Shown one piece after another: positions 8,170 to 15,921 of a stretch of 64,000 bases of DNA (position 1 is the stretch's first letter; every line of letters starts with the position of its first letter). The notes beneath the pieces are model-generated. The model was not told the DNA's origin, ran no database searches, and was given only the letters and a program-made list of their open reading frames with translations. The DNA comes from Achromobacter xylosoxidans (GTDB taxonomy: Bacteria > Pseudomonadota > Gammaproteobacteria > Burkholderiales > Burkholderiaceae_B), in NCBI RefSeq assembly GCF_014490035.1, contig NZ_CP061008.1, positions 62,001-126,000 of the forward strand, written 5' to 3'. Made by a program: the position numbers and the translations under genes.

Positions 8170-11100
8170 CTATCTAAGAATGCGTGCAAGGACTGTGGAA
8201 AAAAAATCTGGGTACGGAGAGAGGCGCGCTGCGGCTTGGTTTTTGTATTGATTAAGTATGTCGCGAGCTTCGTGCGGGTAGGCCACCTCCGTTCCTTTGT
8301 GAAGGTCGGCCAATTCCTGGGCTATCACTCTGTCTGCGAATCCCACTTCGAAATGAGCGATTGAGTTAATTGAAGGAAGGCCATATTTGAGCCGTTTTGC
8401 CAAGAGGTCAAATTTTGCGCCTATGGCATTCACGTCAGCTCGTTCTCCTTGGCTCGCGACATAACTCTCTTTGACCGCCGCTAGGTGCAGACAGAACTCG
8501 AAGCCGAAGCCTTTCTCGGTGATACTAACGATGGTGTCATAGGTAATTTTTTCTCTTCGCCTTGAGTGTTGAATGACCGCGCCGAGATCCTGAAGGTAGG
8601 ACATTATCTTGTGAAAGCTCTGACCCTGTATCCACATGAATGCTACTTCCTTCGCCGCAACGTCCGGCGTGAGCTTTAGGATGTCACTATTTACAGTAAT
8701 TTCTAGCAAAAGTGGCCAGATTGTATCGAGTAACGTCTCCGTCGTCTCCGAATAGGCAAGCGCGAATTCGTGCGCTTGAACCCAAGCGTCCACTTTCAAA
8801 GAGAGATCTAGGCCTATGAGGCTGCGTCCGTATCTGTGCTGGACTTCGGTGGGCAGATTGTGCACGTTCAGGCGTTCGGCGATCCGTATGAAAACACCCT
8901 CAAGGTGATCTTTCTCGTAGTCCTGAGCCAACGAATGAGCAAAGGTCATGCGTGCTAGGTGCGCAGCATCAGCGAGAAAGCCTAGCGGGCCATTTTCGGA
9001 CCTATAGGTCATTAGAAAACTCTCAATAGCTTCGATGGCCGCTCGTCTGACGGGAAGTTCGTCCAACAACCGGTTTGCTGCCGCTTCAAGTCTTTCATCT
9101 GAAATATCTGCAAGTTGCTCGAAGACATGCTCGGGGTAATTTATGAGCATGTGCGCTAAGTCATTCGCGCCCCAGCCAAGGTGGTTCGCCAACTTGCGAG
9201 AAATATAAGGAGGTCGGACTAGCTCCAATAGAGTGCTGCTCGTAGCTGTCGCGCTGTCGGGGTCGATGAGATGTTGACTTGTTTCCCAAGCATCTTCCTT
9301 GTCGTCGAAAAGTCTGGGATCTGCGAAGATGATCGTTCCTTCTTCGTGCATCCCAGCTCTTCCAGATCGCCCGATTAGGTTCTTGAACTCGCGGGCTTTG
9401 ATCACGTCTCTTCCCGTTAATGAACTGTTGACAACTAGATAGCGGATTGGAAGGTTTACACCTTGTGCCAGTGTTGATGTACATGCAATGAAGCGAATAT
9501 GGCCCTGTTTCATTGCATGCTCGACTGCCAGTCGGATGCCGTGTGGAGTTTCGCCGTGGTGAACGAACACTCCCAGATTTGCAGCCTGACTTAGGTTGTC
9601 GGTCGGGCCAAAGTTCTGTACATACAAGTGATGCAATCGTTGAAGTTGGTGTGCGTCACTGTATGCGCGAGGGAAGACTATAGGAGCATTGCGCTTCACC
9701 ACATACGTTATCAACTCTTTAGCTGCCTTAGACGCTGATGCAGGCAATCGGGAATAGACCGCCACCGGACCTAGCTTCGCTAATTTAAGGCCTAAGTAGA
9801 GTGCAATAGATGGGCCATCTTGGGTAGGAAAGTACCGAGGCTTCTCGCGCTCGGTATGTGCGAGCTTGAGTCTAGGGATGATCCCTGGCACAAAGAACCC
9901 CTGTTCTCCTGGAATTGTGGGCTGAAATTGCAACTGCCCACGGGCTCCTTTCTGAAAACTCGTGAAGGCAATAGTGCTCCGACTTTGTCGCGCCTTGTCC
10001 TCCACGGTCTTTGCCTTATCGCCGAATAGCCATAGGGCCAACTCATCAGCATTGCCGATAACGGCTGAGATCAAAACACTTTGAGTTTGCGGCGGTGTGC
10101 TTTGCTTGATCGATGTGAGCAGCAGCTCATACGTGGCGCCGCGCTTTCCTGTATCGAACTGATGAGCCTCATCGTATATAAGAAGCCCGACGCTTTCTAG
10201 AAAATTCTCTTCTTGTCGAAGAGCATAGACGAGTTTCTCCGGCGTTATTACCAAAACTTTTGGCCGCATGAGGGTGTCTAGGCCTCCGTCGAATATCGCT
10301 GCAACGTAATCCTTCTGTAATGAATCCGACAGTTGGTTGACGGCATATCCATCGCCGGCGAATGCTTCATCCAGACTGTTCGCGATTTCTTGGCAAAGGG
10401 CACGAAAGGGGGCAACTACAACGGCGGTATTCGTCCTTGCAGAGCGGAAGGCTGCCCTGATGATCAGTTCCGTCGCCTTTGTTTTTCCTGCGCTGGTCGG
10501 CATCTGTACGACCGCTGATTTTCCGTTGAGCACTCCCGCTTCAGCCAGAGCCCTCTGAGATGGCCAGAGCTCCTTGATAGAAGCAGGTCGGGAGAGAAAT
10601 GGTGCCCACGCTTCCTGTTCCAGGTTGCTGCATCTAGGAAGAATGTGCCACACCGATCGATGGTACCGCTTGATGATCGAGGCCCCGAGAACTTCTAGCA
10701 GGAGAAACTCGAGAGGTTCGGAGTGCGAATATGCAAAGTCGCGTAGTCGCGTCAAAGAGGCCCAAGCTTCGGAAATTTTCCTTCCATGTGTGTAATGGCC
10801 GCGCAAATGGTAGAGCACACTTTCGATGAGGCTGATATCAGGCGCGCCGCGTTTGGGAAGCCAGGGAGACGTCAGAACGTGCAATAGGGCGTCGGCGTTG
10901 GGTATCCGCTGCACCTCTCTTTCGTCGATAGCCTTGAGGATTGCCATCGTTGTCCCAGGCGAGTCGGCCAAATAGAATCCAGCGGCTGCGAGTAGTCGGA
11001 GCAGGCTAGATAGGCTGTCGTCGATTTTGGCAGTCGCTGTTGCAGATAGAACTTGGGATGCAAAAATTAGCTCTTCGACTTCGGTCTTTTCGGCACGCTT

Positions 11101-11292
11101 CTTCCCCAACTCGCCAGCGAAAACTTCTGCTGCGAAATCTCCCAGTGTTCCGATCGCTAGCGGAAACTGTCGTTCAAGGTGCATCCCCTTTGGGATAGTG
11201 ATGTGTTCATCTTCGGGAATTTCGTACTCGTACATTTTCCCTTTCGAAAGTGTCACTGATGCATAGAGCCGAGCTTCACGACTAGGCTTCAT
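8170..11292 (-). CDS. hamB: Hachiman system helicase HamB (Ski2-like, DEAH)
   Basis: 1040 residues, superfamily 2 helicase. Motifs in order: Q-like LWPSQRAL (242-249), Walker A MPTSAGKT (264-271), VAPFRAL (293-299), Walker B DEAH (374-377), motif III region LISAVIGN (408-415), HHGETPHGIR (578-587), motif V CTSTLAQGVNLP (604-615) and motif VI NLIGRSGRAGMHEEG (638-652), followed by a long helical C-terminal region. The VNLP and GRSGRAG forms are those of Ski2-like helicases. The partner hamA overlaps its start by 11 bases (ATGAAGCCTAG), giving translational coupling. In Hachiman, HamB is known to hold HamA inactive until it senses damaged or foreign DNA. The gene is visibly more AT-rich than its surroundings, which suggests horizontal acquisition. 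Confidence 0.87.
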   Translation of the reverse strand: MKPSREARLYASVTLSKGKMYEYEIPEDEHITIPKGMHLERQFPLAIGTLGDFAAEVFAGELGKKRAEKTEVEELIFASQVLSATATAKIDDSLSSLLRLLAAAGFYLADSPGTTMAILKAIDEREVQRIPNADALLHVLTSPWLPKRGAPDISLIESVLYHLRGHYTHGRKISEAWASLTRLRDFAYSHSEPLEFLLLEVLGASIIKRYHRSVWHILPRCSNLEQEAWAPFLSRPASIKELWPSQRALAEAGVLNGKSAVVQMPTSAGKTKATELIIRAAFRSARTNTAVVVAPFRALCQEIANSLDEAFAGDGYAVNQLSDSLQKDYVAAIFDGGLDTLMRPKVLVITPEKLVYALRQEENFLESVGLLIYDEAHQFDTGKRGATYELLLTSIKQSTPPQTQSVLISAVIGNADELALWLFGDKAKTVEDKARQSRSTIAFTSFQKGARGQLQFQPTIPGEQGFFVPGIIPRLKLAHTEREKPRYFPTQDGPSIALYLGLKLAKLGPVAVYSRLPASASKAAKELITYVVKRNAPIVFPRAYSDAHQLQRLHHLYVQNFGPTDNLSQAANLGVFVHHGETPHGIRLAVEHAMKQGHIRFIACTSTLAQGVNLPIRYLVVNSSLTGRDVIKAREFKNLIGRSGRAGMHEEGTIIFADPRLFDDKEDAWETSQHLIDPDSATATSSTLLELVRPPYISRKLANHLGWGANDLAHMLINYPEHVFEQLADISDERLEAAANRLLDELPVRRAAIEAIESFLMTYRSENGPLGFLADAAHLARMTFAHSLAQDYEKDHLEGVFIRIAERLNVHNLPTEVQHRYGRSLIGLDLSLKVDAWVQAHEFALAYSETTETLLDTIWPLLLEITVNSDILKLTPDVAAKEVAFMWIQGQSFHKIMSYLQDLGAVIQHSRRREKITYDTIVSITEKGFGFEFCLHLAAVKESYVASQGERADVNAIGAKFDLLAKRLKYGLPSINSIAHFEVGFADRVIAQELADLHKGTEVAYPHEARDILNQYKNQAAARLSPYPDFFSTVLARILR

Positions 11293-12142
11293 CGGCGGCT
11301 CGCTTGTACAGTGCGTGAGCCAAGTTCATGAGGTCTTCTCCATAGACACACAAGAGCGCAAGCGTTGCATTGCCTGGGTGATTTAGGCAAATTGTCTCGG
11401 CTATTGAATCGGCGTCGAACACAGGGGTGCTGAATACTGCCACTGCGCCATACTTTTGTATGTAGGGCTTGCCCATGGGGTCCTGGAATCTCTCTACATA
11501 GTCAGAGTCATCGTCTAGATTTAGGTCGAGGAGTCGCTGCTTCATAGAATTCAGCGAAGTCGCAATTCGAATAGAGTCTTTCCAAGAGTCATTCACAGCA
11601 TCTTGTAGGCGATTGATGTGCGTTTTTCCGGTCAATTGCGCCTTTGTCTCGACCGCCACAAGGACGTCATCTGGAGCACTATAGGAGGGAGCTTGACTGA
11701 GAATTTTTAAGCCGATTATGTCGCTTCCCTTCGCGGACTCGTTTCTTGATTTCTTGTCCCCATACCGGGTCCTTGGGATGAAGTACTGATATATCGTTTC
11801 CAGTAGGTCAACGATCAGAATTTCAGAGAAATCGCCGGATCGTACGCTCGGCCCAGGCCGGATATGCTGGTCGGGGAACTTTAGTTCGTTAAGGTAATCA
11901 CTCCGCGAGTAAGGTGTACCCCGCCTGAGTCGATCGATCTGCGAATCCAGGCAGTAGTGCTCTCGAAAATGGCGCGCCCACGCAGACATCGTTTCGGCGT
12001 CGGTAGGGTTGTAGTCAAATCGATACAGCGCTATCGGCCTGCCTTCGGAAGTCGTAATCCGGCCAATTTCTTTAAACCACGTTGAATGCGGCAGCGAAGT
12101 ACTGCTAGACACGGATCTCACCTGAACGACAAATAAGAACAT
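11282..12142 (-). CDS. hamA: Hachiman system nuclease effector HamA (DUF1837)
   Basis: 286 residues from ATG 12142; only a weak GAAG precedes it, so a start a few codons downstream is possible. The central region has the PD-(D/E)XK nuclease pattern of DUF1837: a GDFSE segment (103-107), then Asp141 in SDIIGLK, and E165-T-K167 in VAVETKAQL. Family members paired with a large helicase form the Hachiman anti-phage system, where HamA is the DNA-degrading effector. The downstream hamB overlaps by 11 bases. No signal peptide, so cytoplasmic. DUF1837 alone also occurs in orphan nucleases, but the coupled helicase makes Hachiman the best reading. Confidence 0.86.
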   Translation of the reverse strand: MFLFVVQVRSVSSSTSLPHSTWFKEIGRITTSEGRPIALYRFDYNPTDAETMSAWARHFREHYCLDSQIDRLRRGTPYSRSDYLNELKFPDQHIRPGPSVRSGDFSEILIVDLLETIYQYFIPRTRYGDKKSRNESAKGSDIIGLKILSQAPSYSAPDDVLVAVETKAQLTGKTHINRLQDAVNDSWKDSIRIATSLNSMKQRLLDLNLDDDSDYVERFQDPMGKPYIQKYGAVAVFSTPVFDADSIAETICLNHPGNATLALLCVYGEDLMNLAHALYKRAADEA

Positions 12143-12416
12143 TATGCTTCAATTTGTCATTATTTTTCTTTCCGCACTGAATCTACCCCAGACACACTCA
12201 AATTAGTCCTATTGGGTGCGCTTATATCGATCTTGGTCGCCGAATACCGCATGGGCAGTGGTTTTGCCTGCGACCGCTTTGGGTCGAAAGCAGACGTGTG
12301 AGTAGTCGGTGGCGAAATTGTCATTCACCCTGCGCATAGCATCAAATCTCCTCCCGTATACTCCCCCCACTACCGCCACCAACGGTAGCCCGGAATGGAA
12401 GCCGGTAAATTCGTCG
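12143..12416. other. AT-rich hamA promoter region and unassigned spacer
   Basis: The first ~50 bases upstream of hamA are AT-rich and probably hold its promoter, though no clear -35/-10 pair was found. Further on, GCTTT (12276-12280) and AAAGC (12287-12291) form a small hairpin around GGGTCG, of a type seen as scattered extragenic repeats in Proteobacteria (from memory, not checked). No convincing gene; an 81-codon minus-strand frame overlaps the next element and is not supported. Confidence 0.4.
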
Positions 12417-12534
12417 GTGCGGACCTCATGTCCGCACGCCTTCGCACGTCCCAATGGGCGGGCCTTGGCAGGGGTGCGCTAGCCGCACGCCGGTTCCGAC
12501 GATCCGGTCTTCCAACCTTGTCCTGTGCCCGCCC
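12417..12534 (+). promoter_or_regulatory. Structured leader RNA-like element upstream of a small gene
   Basis: Two parts. First, a perfect hairpin GTGCGGAC (12417-12424) / GTCCGCAC (12430-12437). Second, an outer stem GGGCGGGC (12456-12463) / GCCCGCCC (12527-12534) enclosing GTGCG/CGCAC (12474-12478 with 12484-12488) and CCGG/CCGG (12490-12493 with 12504-12507). The nested helices suggest a multibranched RNA. Similar GC-rich elements precede small genes in Pseudomonas, as far as I recall; this was not checked. Confidence 0.45.
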
Positions 12535-12586
12535 GCCTCATTTGGAAGTGGGGCAGCGGGATTTCCCACATCGTCGGAGGAAGTCC

Positions 12587-12919
12587 ATGCAATCCCACCC
12601 CCTCACCCAAAACCCCTGGTCCGTCGAATCCGACCCCGAGCTCGGGCCAGTCCCCCTCTCCCATCTCCACCACATAGACCGAGCCCGCCACGCCATCGAG
12701 GCCATTGCCCGCATGGTCGGCAACAGCGCATCCGAACCCGACGCAACAGGCGGGCAGCCGTTGGACGCCTGGACAGTGGCGGCGTTGATGGGTGGAGTGG
12801 AAGGCTTGTGCGATCACCTGGGCACCTTGACCGATGCCATGCTGGCGCAGGCACGCTTTTGCGAGGTGGATGCGGATCTCGGCGACATCACGCACGGCGC
12901 GCCATCGTCGATCCAGTAG
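12587..12919 (+). CDS. Small hypothetical protein downstream of the structured leader
   Basis: 110 residues from ATG 12587, supported by CGGAGGAA six bases upstream. The frame is open back to 12395 through the structured element, but that portion would be encoded by palindromes and is unlikely to be protein. The protein has a Pro-rich N-terminal third, then a helical body with the segment HHIDRARHAIEAIARMVG and a second helix around WTVAALMGGVEGLCDHLGTL. No signal peptide or known domain is recognised. It is vaguely similar in layout to DUF3077-type small proteins of Pseudomonas, which also follow structured leaders; this is a weak recollection. Confidence 0.6.
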   Translation: MQSHPLTQNPWSVESDPELGPVPLSHLHHIDRARHAIEAIARMVGNSASEPDATGGQPLDAWTVAALMGGVEGLCDHLGTLTDAMLAQARFCEVDADLGDITHGAPSSIQ

Positions 12920-12960
12920 CCAAACTTAGCAGCCAGAGGCGCGGCGCTCGAGCGCCCGCC

Positions 12961-13518
12961 TTACTCAGCAATCGACCGAATCACCCTGGCCGGATTCCCA
13001 CCCACCAGTGTATTCGCCGGCACATCCTTGGTGACCACCGAACCCGCCGCAACCACCGAGTTCTCCCCCACAGTCACGCCACCAATAACGGTCGCACCCG
13101 CCGCGATCCAGACATTCCTCTCGATCACAATGGGCTTCGCAGTGACGAAATCACGACGCCGCGAAGGTTCGATCGGATGGCCAGACGTGATGAGGCTGAC
13201 GTTCGGCCCGATCATCACGTCATCGGCAATGCTCAACCCGCCCAAGTCATAGAAGGTGCAGTTCTGATTGACGAAGACATTGCGCCCGACGCTGATATCG
13301 GGGCCACCGGTCGTATAGAACGGCGGAATCAACAGGAAGCTCTCATCGACCGTCTTGCCGATCAGTTCGCTGAACAAGGCGCGGACTTCGGCGGCGTCGT
13401 TGAAGGTCAGGCGGTTGAGGGCGGCGGTGATCGTCATCGCGCGTTTGATGTTGGCCGTCATGGCGGCTGATTCGGGCGTTCTTCTGGGAATGATCAGGCT
13501 GCGGTCGTCATTTGCCAT
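12961..13518 (-). CDS. Hexapeptide-repeat sugar O-acetyltransferase
   Basis: 185 residues starting at ATG 13518 with AAAGGAAAG upstream; the frame is open 57 bases further, but that start lacks a site. The protein is a left-handed beta-helix acetyltransferase of the maltose/galactoside (LacA/NodL) group: VFVNQNCTFYDLGGLSIADDVMIGPNVSLITSGHP (catalytic His in the SGHP turn), then hexapeptide rungs VWIAAGATVIGGVTVGENSVVAAGSVVTKDVPANTLVGGNPARVI. It would move acetyl from acetyl-CoA to a sugar hydroxyl in the cytoplasm. The acceptor is unknown, and the gene stands alone. Confidence 0.88.
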   Translation of the reverse strand: MANDDRSLIIPRRTPESAAMTANIKRAMTITAALNRLTFNDAAEVRALFSELIGKTVDESFLLIPPFYTTGGPDISVGRNVFVNQNCTFYDLGGLSIADDVMIGPNVSLITSGHPIEPSRRRDFVTAKPIVIERNVWIAAGATVIGGVTVGENSVVAAGSVVTKDVPANTLVGGNPARVIRSIAE

Positions 13519-13575
13519 CTGCGGCTTTCCTTTGGGGTACGGCGTAGTCAGCGCTGGCGAACACGACGCCCGCAT

Positions 13576-14007
13576 TTAACGCGGCTTCCAATTCACCCCA
13601 TCCTTGGACCGATACTCCGGCGTCCCCGTGCAACACCCACCCGCGCCAAACGCCTGCCGCCCCAGGAACGCAGTCACCACCCCCTTGCTCTCGGTCAGCC
13701 GCTGCTGGACGCAGATGGTCGGCAGCAGAGAGAAGTCGCCTTCAAGCACCAGCGTCCATTTCACGTTCTCGCCTTCGGCTGGCTCGACCTTGTACACCTT
13801 GCATTCATGCACCAGCAGATGCACGGGCTGCCCGGCCAGCACGCCCTTGAACTGCAGCTCCGGCGGCGTGTCGCGCGTGGCGATGGTTTCGGCGTTGAGT
13901 TTTGATCCGGGCGGCGCGGGCTTCAAGGACGAGGAATCGCAGCCGGCCAGTGCACCCATGGCGGCCAGGGTGATGAGAAACAGGCGAGCCAGGCGGGTCA
14001 TGCCCAT
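13576..14007 (-). CDS. Small putative lipoprotein
   Basis: 143 residues. The N-terminus is a lipoprotein signal: basic start, hydrophobic core FLITLAAMGALAGC with lipobox LAGC and Cys23, then DSSS. The mature part contains VHLLVHECKVYKVEP and a second Cys pair late in the chain (GAGGCCTGTPEY). No family recognised. It is directly followed upstream by the glutaredoxin-like gene with a 9-base gap on the same strand, so the two probably share a transcript. The Asp after the Cys might favour inner-membrane retention; that rule is not firm outside enterics. Confidence 0.72.
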   Translation of the reverse strand: MGMTRLARLFLITLAAMGALAGCDSSSLKPAPPGSKLNAETIATRDTPPELQFKGVLAGQPVHLLVHECKVYKVEPAEGENVKWTLVLEGDFSLLPTICVQQRLTESKGVVTAFLGRQAFGAGGCCTGTPEYRSKDGVNWKPR

Positions 14008-14016
14008 GCGCTTCCG

Positions 14017-14391
14017 TCAGGCCACGTTGGCGAAGCGTTGTTCGAGGTAGGCGATGATGTCGCTGGACTCATACATCCAGCGCGTGCCTGCTGCATCGTC
14101 GATGCGCAGGCACGGCACCTTCACTTTGCCGCCGCCTGCCTGCAGTTGCGCGCGCGCTTCGGGATCGCCTTTGGCGTCGCGCAGCGCGATGGGCGCGTTC
14201 AGTTTGTGAATGGCGCGCCGCGTCTTGACGCAGAAGGGGCAGGCGTGGAATTGGTAGAGCGACAGCTGGGCCGCTTCGGCGTTGACCGCGGCCTGGCCTT
14301 GCGCGGAGCGCTGTTGCGGGCGTGGGCGCGTGAGGGCGTCGCCCAACACGATGATTTGACCCAGGCCGACACGCAGGGCTTTGACTAGCAT
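14017..14391 (-). CDS. Glutaredoxin/GST N-terminal domain protein
   Basis: 124 residues. A variable N-terminus of about 40 residues is followed by a thioredoxin-like fold: LSLYQFHACPFCVKTRRAIHKL with the redox pair C-P-F-C, the cis-Pro loop KVKVPCLRI, and ESSDIIAYLEQRF that forms the glutathione-binding helix. It is the size and shape of stand-alone GST N-terminal or glutaredoxin-like proteins of beta- and gammaproteobacteria. Expected role is glutathione-dependent disulfide chemistry. A short hydrophobic stretch at the very N-terminus (VGLGQIIVLGDAL) could be a weak membrane anchor. Confidence 0.82.
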   Translation of the reverse strand: MLVKALRVGLGQIIVLGDALTRPRPQQRSAQGQAAVNAEAAQLSLYQFHACPFCVKTRRAIHKLNAPIALRDAKGDPEARAQLQAGGGKVKVPCLRIDDAAGTRWMYESSDIIAYLEQRFANVA

Positions 14392-14548
14392 GGAGTAGGA
14401 CTCGATAGGGATGGACAGGGGGCCAGTCTACCCTGCGCGATGCGTTCCGGCATTGCGTATGCAGTCAGCCATGACCGCCGCTTGTCGTCCTGCGTGACGT
14501 GGCGAATATTCTGTGTCACGTCATGGTTCGGAATTCGCAGCCGGTGCG

Positions 14549-15085
14549 TTACTGAATCCGTACCGGATAGCTGCAGCCGGTATAGAAGGTCTTGCAGCTC
14601 GTGCCGGTGCCCTTCTCGCAAGTCTCGATGGCCAGGGATTGCGCCAGTTCCTTGGTTTCGGCGCTGGCGGAATTCATCAACACGCCTTCGCCTTTGGGTG
14701 AAGGGCCATACACCACCGCTACGCATTGGTTGTAGTACGTGATGTTGGTCTCGCAACCTTTGCCGCCTTTGGACGCGCAATGTTCCAGCGCGGCTCGTTC
14801 GGCCTTGGCCTTGCTGGTCTTGTCGGCAGCGATGCCGACGGAGCCGGACGGCGGGTCGTAGGCGATTGCGCCCCAGCGGGTGGTCCAGCGTGGCTGGTCG
14901 GGCGCGGTTTGCGCGCCGGTGCCGCCCTGTGGGCGGGTCTGGCCGGGAATCGGCACGCATTGCTGGCCCGGGGTGCCGGCGGCGTTGGGCATGAAGCCGT
15001 CGGGGCAGCCTTGTTCGGCCTGCGCCAGGCCTGGGATGCCGAGATGCAGCATTGCCAGCAGGAAAACCAGTTTCAAAGCACGCAT
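14549..15085 (-). CDS. Secreted DUF4189-domain protein
   Basis: 178 residues starting at ATG 15085; the frame extends far upstream but a signal peptide (RALKLVFLLAMLHLGIPGLAQA) begins exactly here. The mature protein has a Cys-containing N-terminal segment, a Gly/Gln/Pro linker, and a C-terminal DUF4189 domain: WGAIAYDPPSGSVGIAADK, AALEHCASKGGKGCE, QCVAVVYGP, then the last pair CEKGTGTSCKTFYTGCSYP. Even spacing of cysteines suggests disulfides formed in the periplasm. DUF4189 proteins are secreted and of unknown role. Single gene. Confidence 0.83.
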   Translation of the reverse strand: MRALKLVFLLAMLHLGIPGLAQAEQGCPDGFMPNAAGTPGQQCVPIPGQTRPQGGTGAQTAPDQPRWTTRWGAIAYDPPSGSVGIAADKTSKAKAERAALEHCASKGGKGCETNITYYNQCVAVVYGPSPKGEGVLMNSASAETKELAQSLAIETCEKGTGTSCKTFYTGCSYPVRIQ

Positions 15086-15241
15086 GTGTCGTCTCGCAGT
15101 TGTCGTGTTCTTCAATCCGGAGGCCGTGCGTCCCGCGGGCCGAGCCCGGGCAGTCAGAGCCGTCCGAAGCAAGGCGTCAGGCTGCGGATTCGCCCCGGGG
15201 AAGTGTAGTCTGACTTCTTGGTTTTCGATCCGGTCTGCACG

Positions 15242-15433
15242 ATGGACTCGATCACGTTGACGCGCCTGCCGGCGAGCCTGGGGGACTTTCCCCAGGCGCC
15301 GGACGCAGGCAGTTTCAAGCTGCCCAAGCTGAATGAGGCGCTGCGCGACCTGGTGTACCGTGCGCCCACGCGGCACTACAAGCCGGAATCCGCGGCCGCG
15401 CCGAGTCTGATCCGGGCGGTGGGGACGGAATAG
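15242..15433 (+). CDS. Possible small hypothetical protein
   Basis: 63 codons with strong G/C bias at third positions, as in the surrounding real genes, beginning ATGGACTCG at 15242. There is no good Shine-Dalgarno; an in-frame TTG at 15218 is an alternative. The product is mildly basic with Pro and Leu and ends in VGTE. It could be a small gene, or the surviving tail of a lost one. No family recognised. Confidence 0.4.
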   Translation: MDSITLTRLPASLGDFPQAPDAGSFKLPKLNEALRDLVYRAPTRHYKPESAAAPSLIRAVGTE

Positions 15434-15500
15434 CTGCCCGTGCCGCGGCTTCTGTTTCCGGTTGGCCCCTGACGGCTTCACGGCATGTCAGACTACAAGC

Positions 15501-15896
15501 ATGAACCTCAGTGATCGCCTGAAAGCCTGGGCCAAGCGCATCAAACGCGACGGCCTGACGCTCTGGTTTGCCGGCAGGCATGCCCGCACGCCTTGGTACG
15601 CCAAGGCGCTGGGTCTGTTCGTGGTGGCCTATGCGCTCAGCCCCATCGACCTGATTCCCGACTTCATTCCCGTGCTGGGTTACGTCGATGACGTGCTGTT
15701 ATTGCCCGGCCTGATCTGGCTGGCCATCAAGCTGTTGCCGCCCGATGTGCTGCAGGAATGCAGGGTTCAGGCGGATGGCTGGATGCAGTCGCAGGGCAAG
15801 AAGCCGCGCAGTGTGGCAGGCGCGGTGATGATCGTGACGCTATGGCTGGGGATAAGTGTTGTGGCGTGGTTTTGGCTTGCGCCGTATTTCCGGTAA
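15501..15896 (+). CDS. YkvA-like DUF1232 membrane protein
   Basis: 131 residues from ATG 15501. The DUF1232 signature is plain: WYAKALGLFVVAYALSPIDLIPDFIPVLGYVDDVLLLPGLIWLAIKLLP, where the S-P-I-D-L-I-P-D core is diagnostic. Two hydrophobic segments sit there and a further one at the C-terminus (VMIVTLWLGISVVAWFWLA), so it is an inner-membrane protein. Function of the family is unknown. No Shine-Dalgarno of note; the start is taken from the family's usual N-terminus. Confidence 0.85.
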   Translation: MNLSDRLKAWAKRIKRDGLTLWFAGRHARTPWYAKALGLFVVAYALSPIDLIPDFIPVLGYVDDVLLLPGLIWLAIKLLPPDVLQECRVQADGWMQSQGKKPRSVAGAVMIVTLWLGISVVAWFWLAPYFR

Positions 15897-15921
15897 CGCC
15901 CTGACCGGCTTGCGCGCAGAA

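Noticed and set aside
12209..12454. 81-codon minus-strand frame upstream of hamA
   Set aside because: Overlaps hairpins and has no supported start; looked at as a third defence gene but has no recognisable domain.
12395..12586. N-terminal extension of the 110-residue small gene
   Set aside because: The frame is open, but the DNA consists of perfect hairpins and the Shine-Dalgarno stands directly before ATG 12587.
12454..13470. 338-codon plus-strand frame
   Set aside because: It overlaps the structured element, the small gene in another register and the acetyltransferase on the other strand; Arg/Pro/His-rich nonsense composition.
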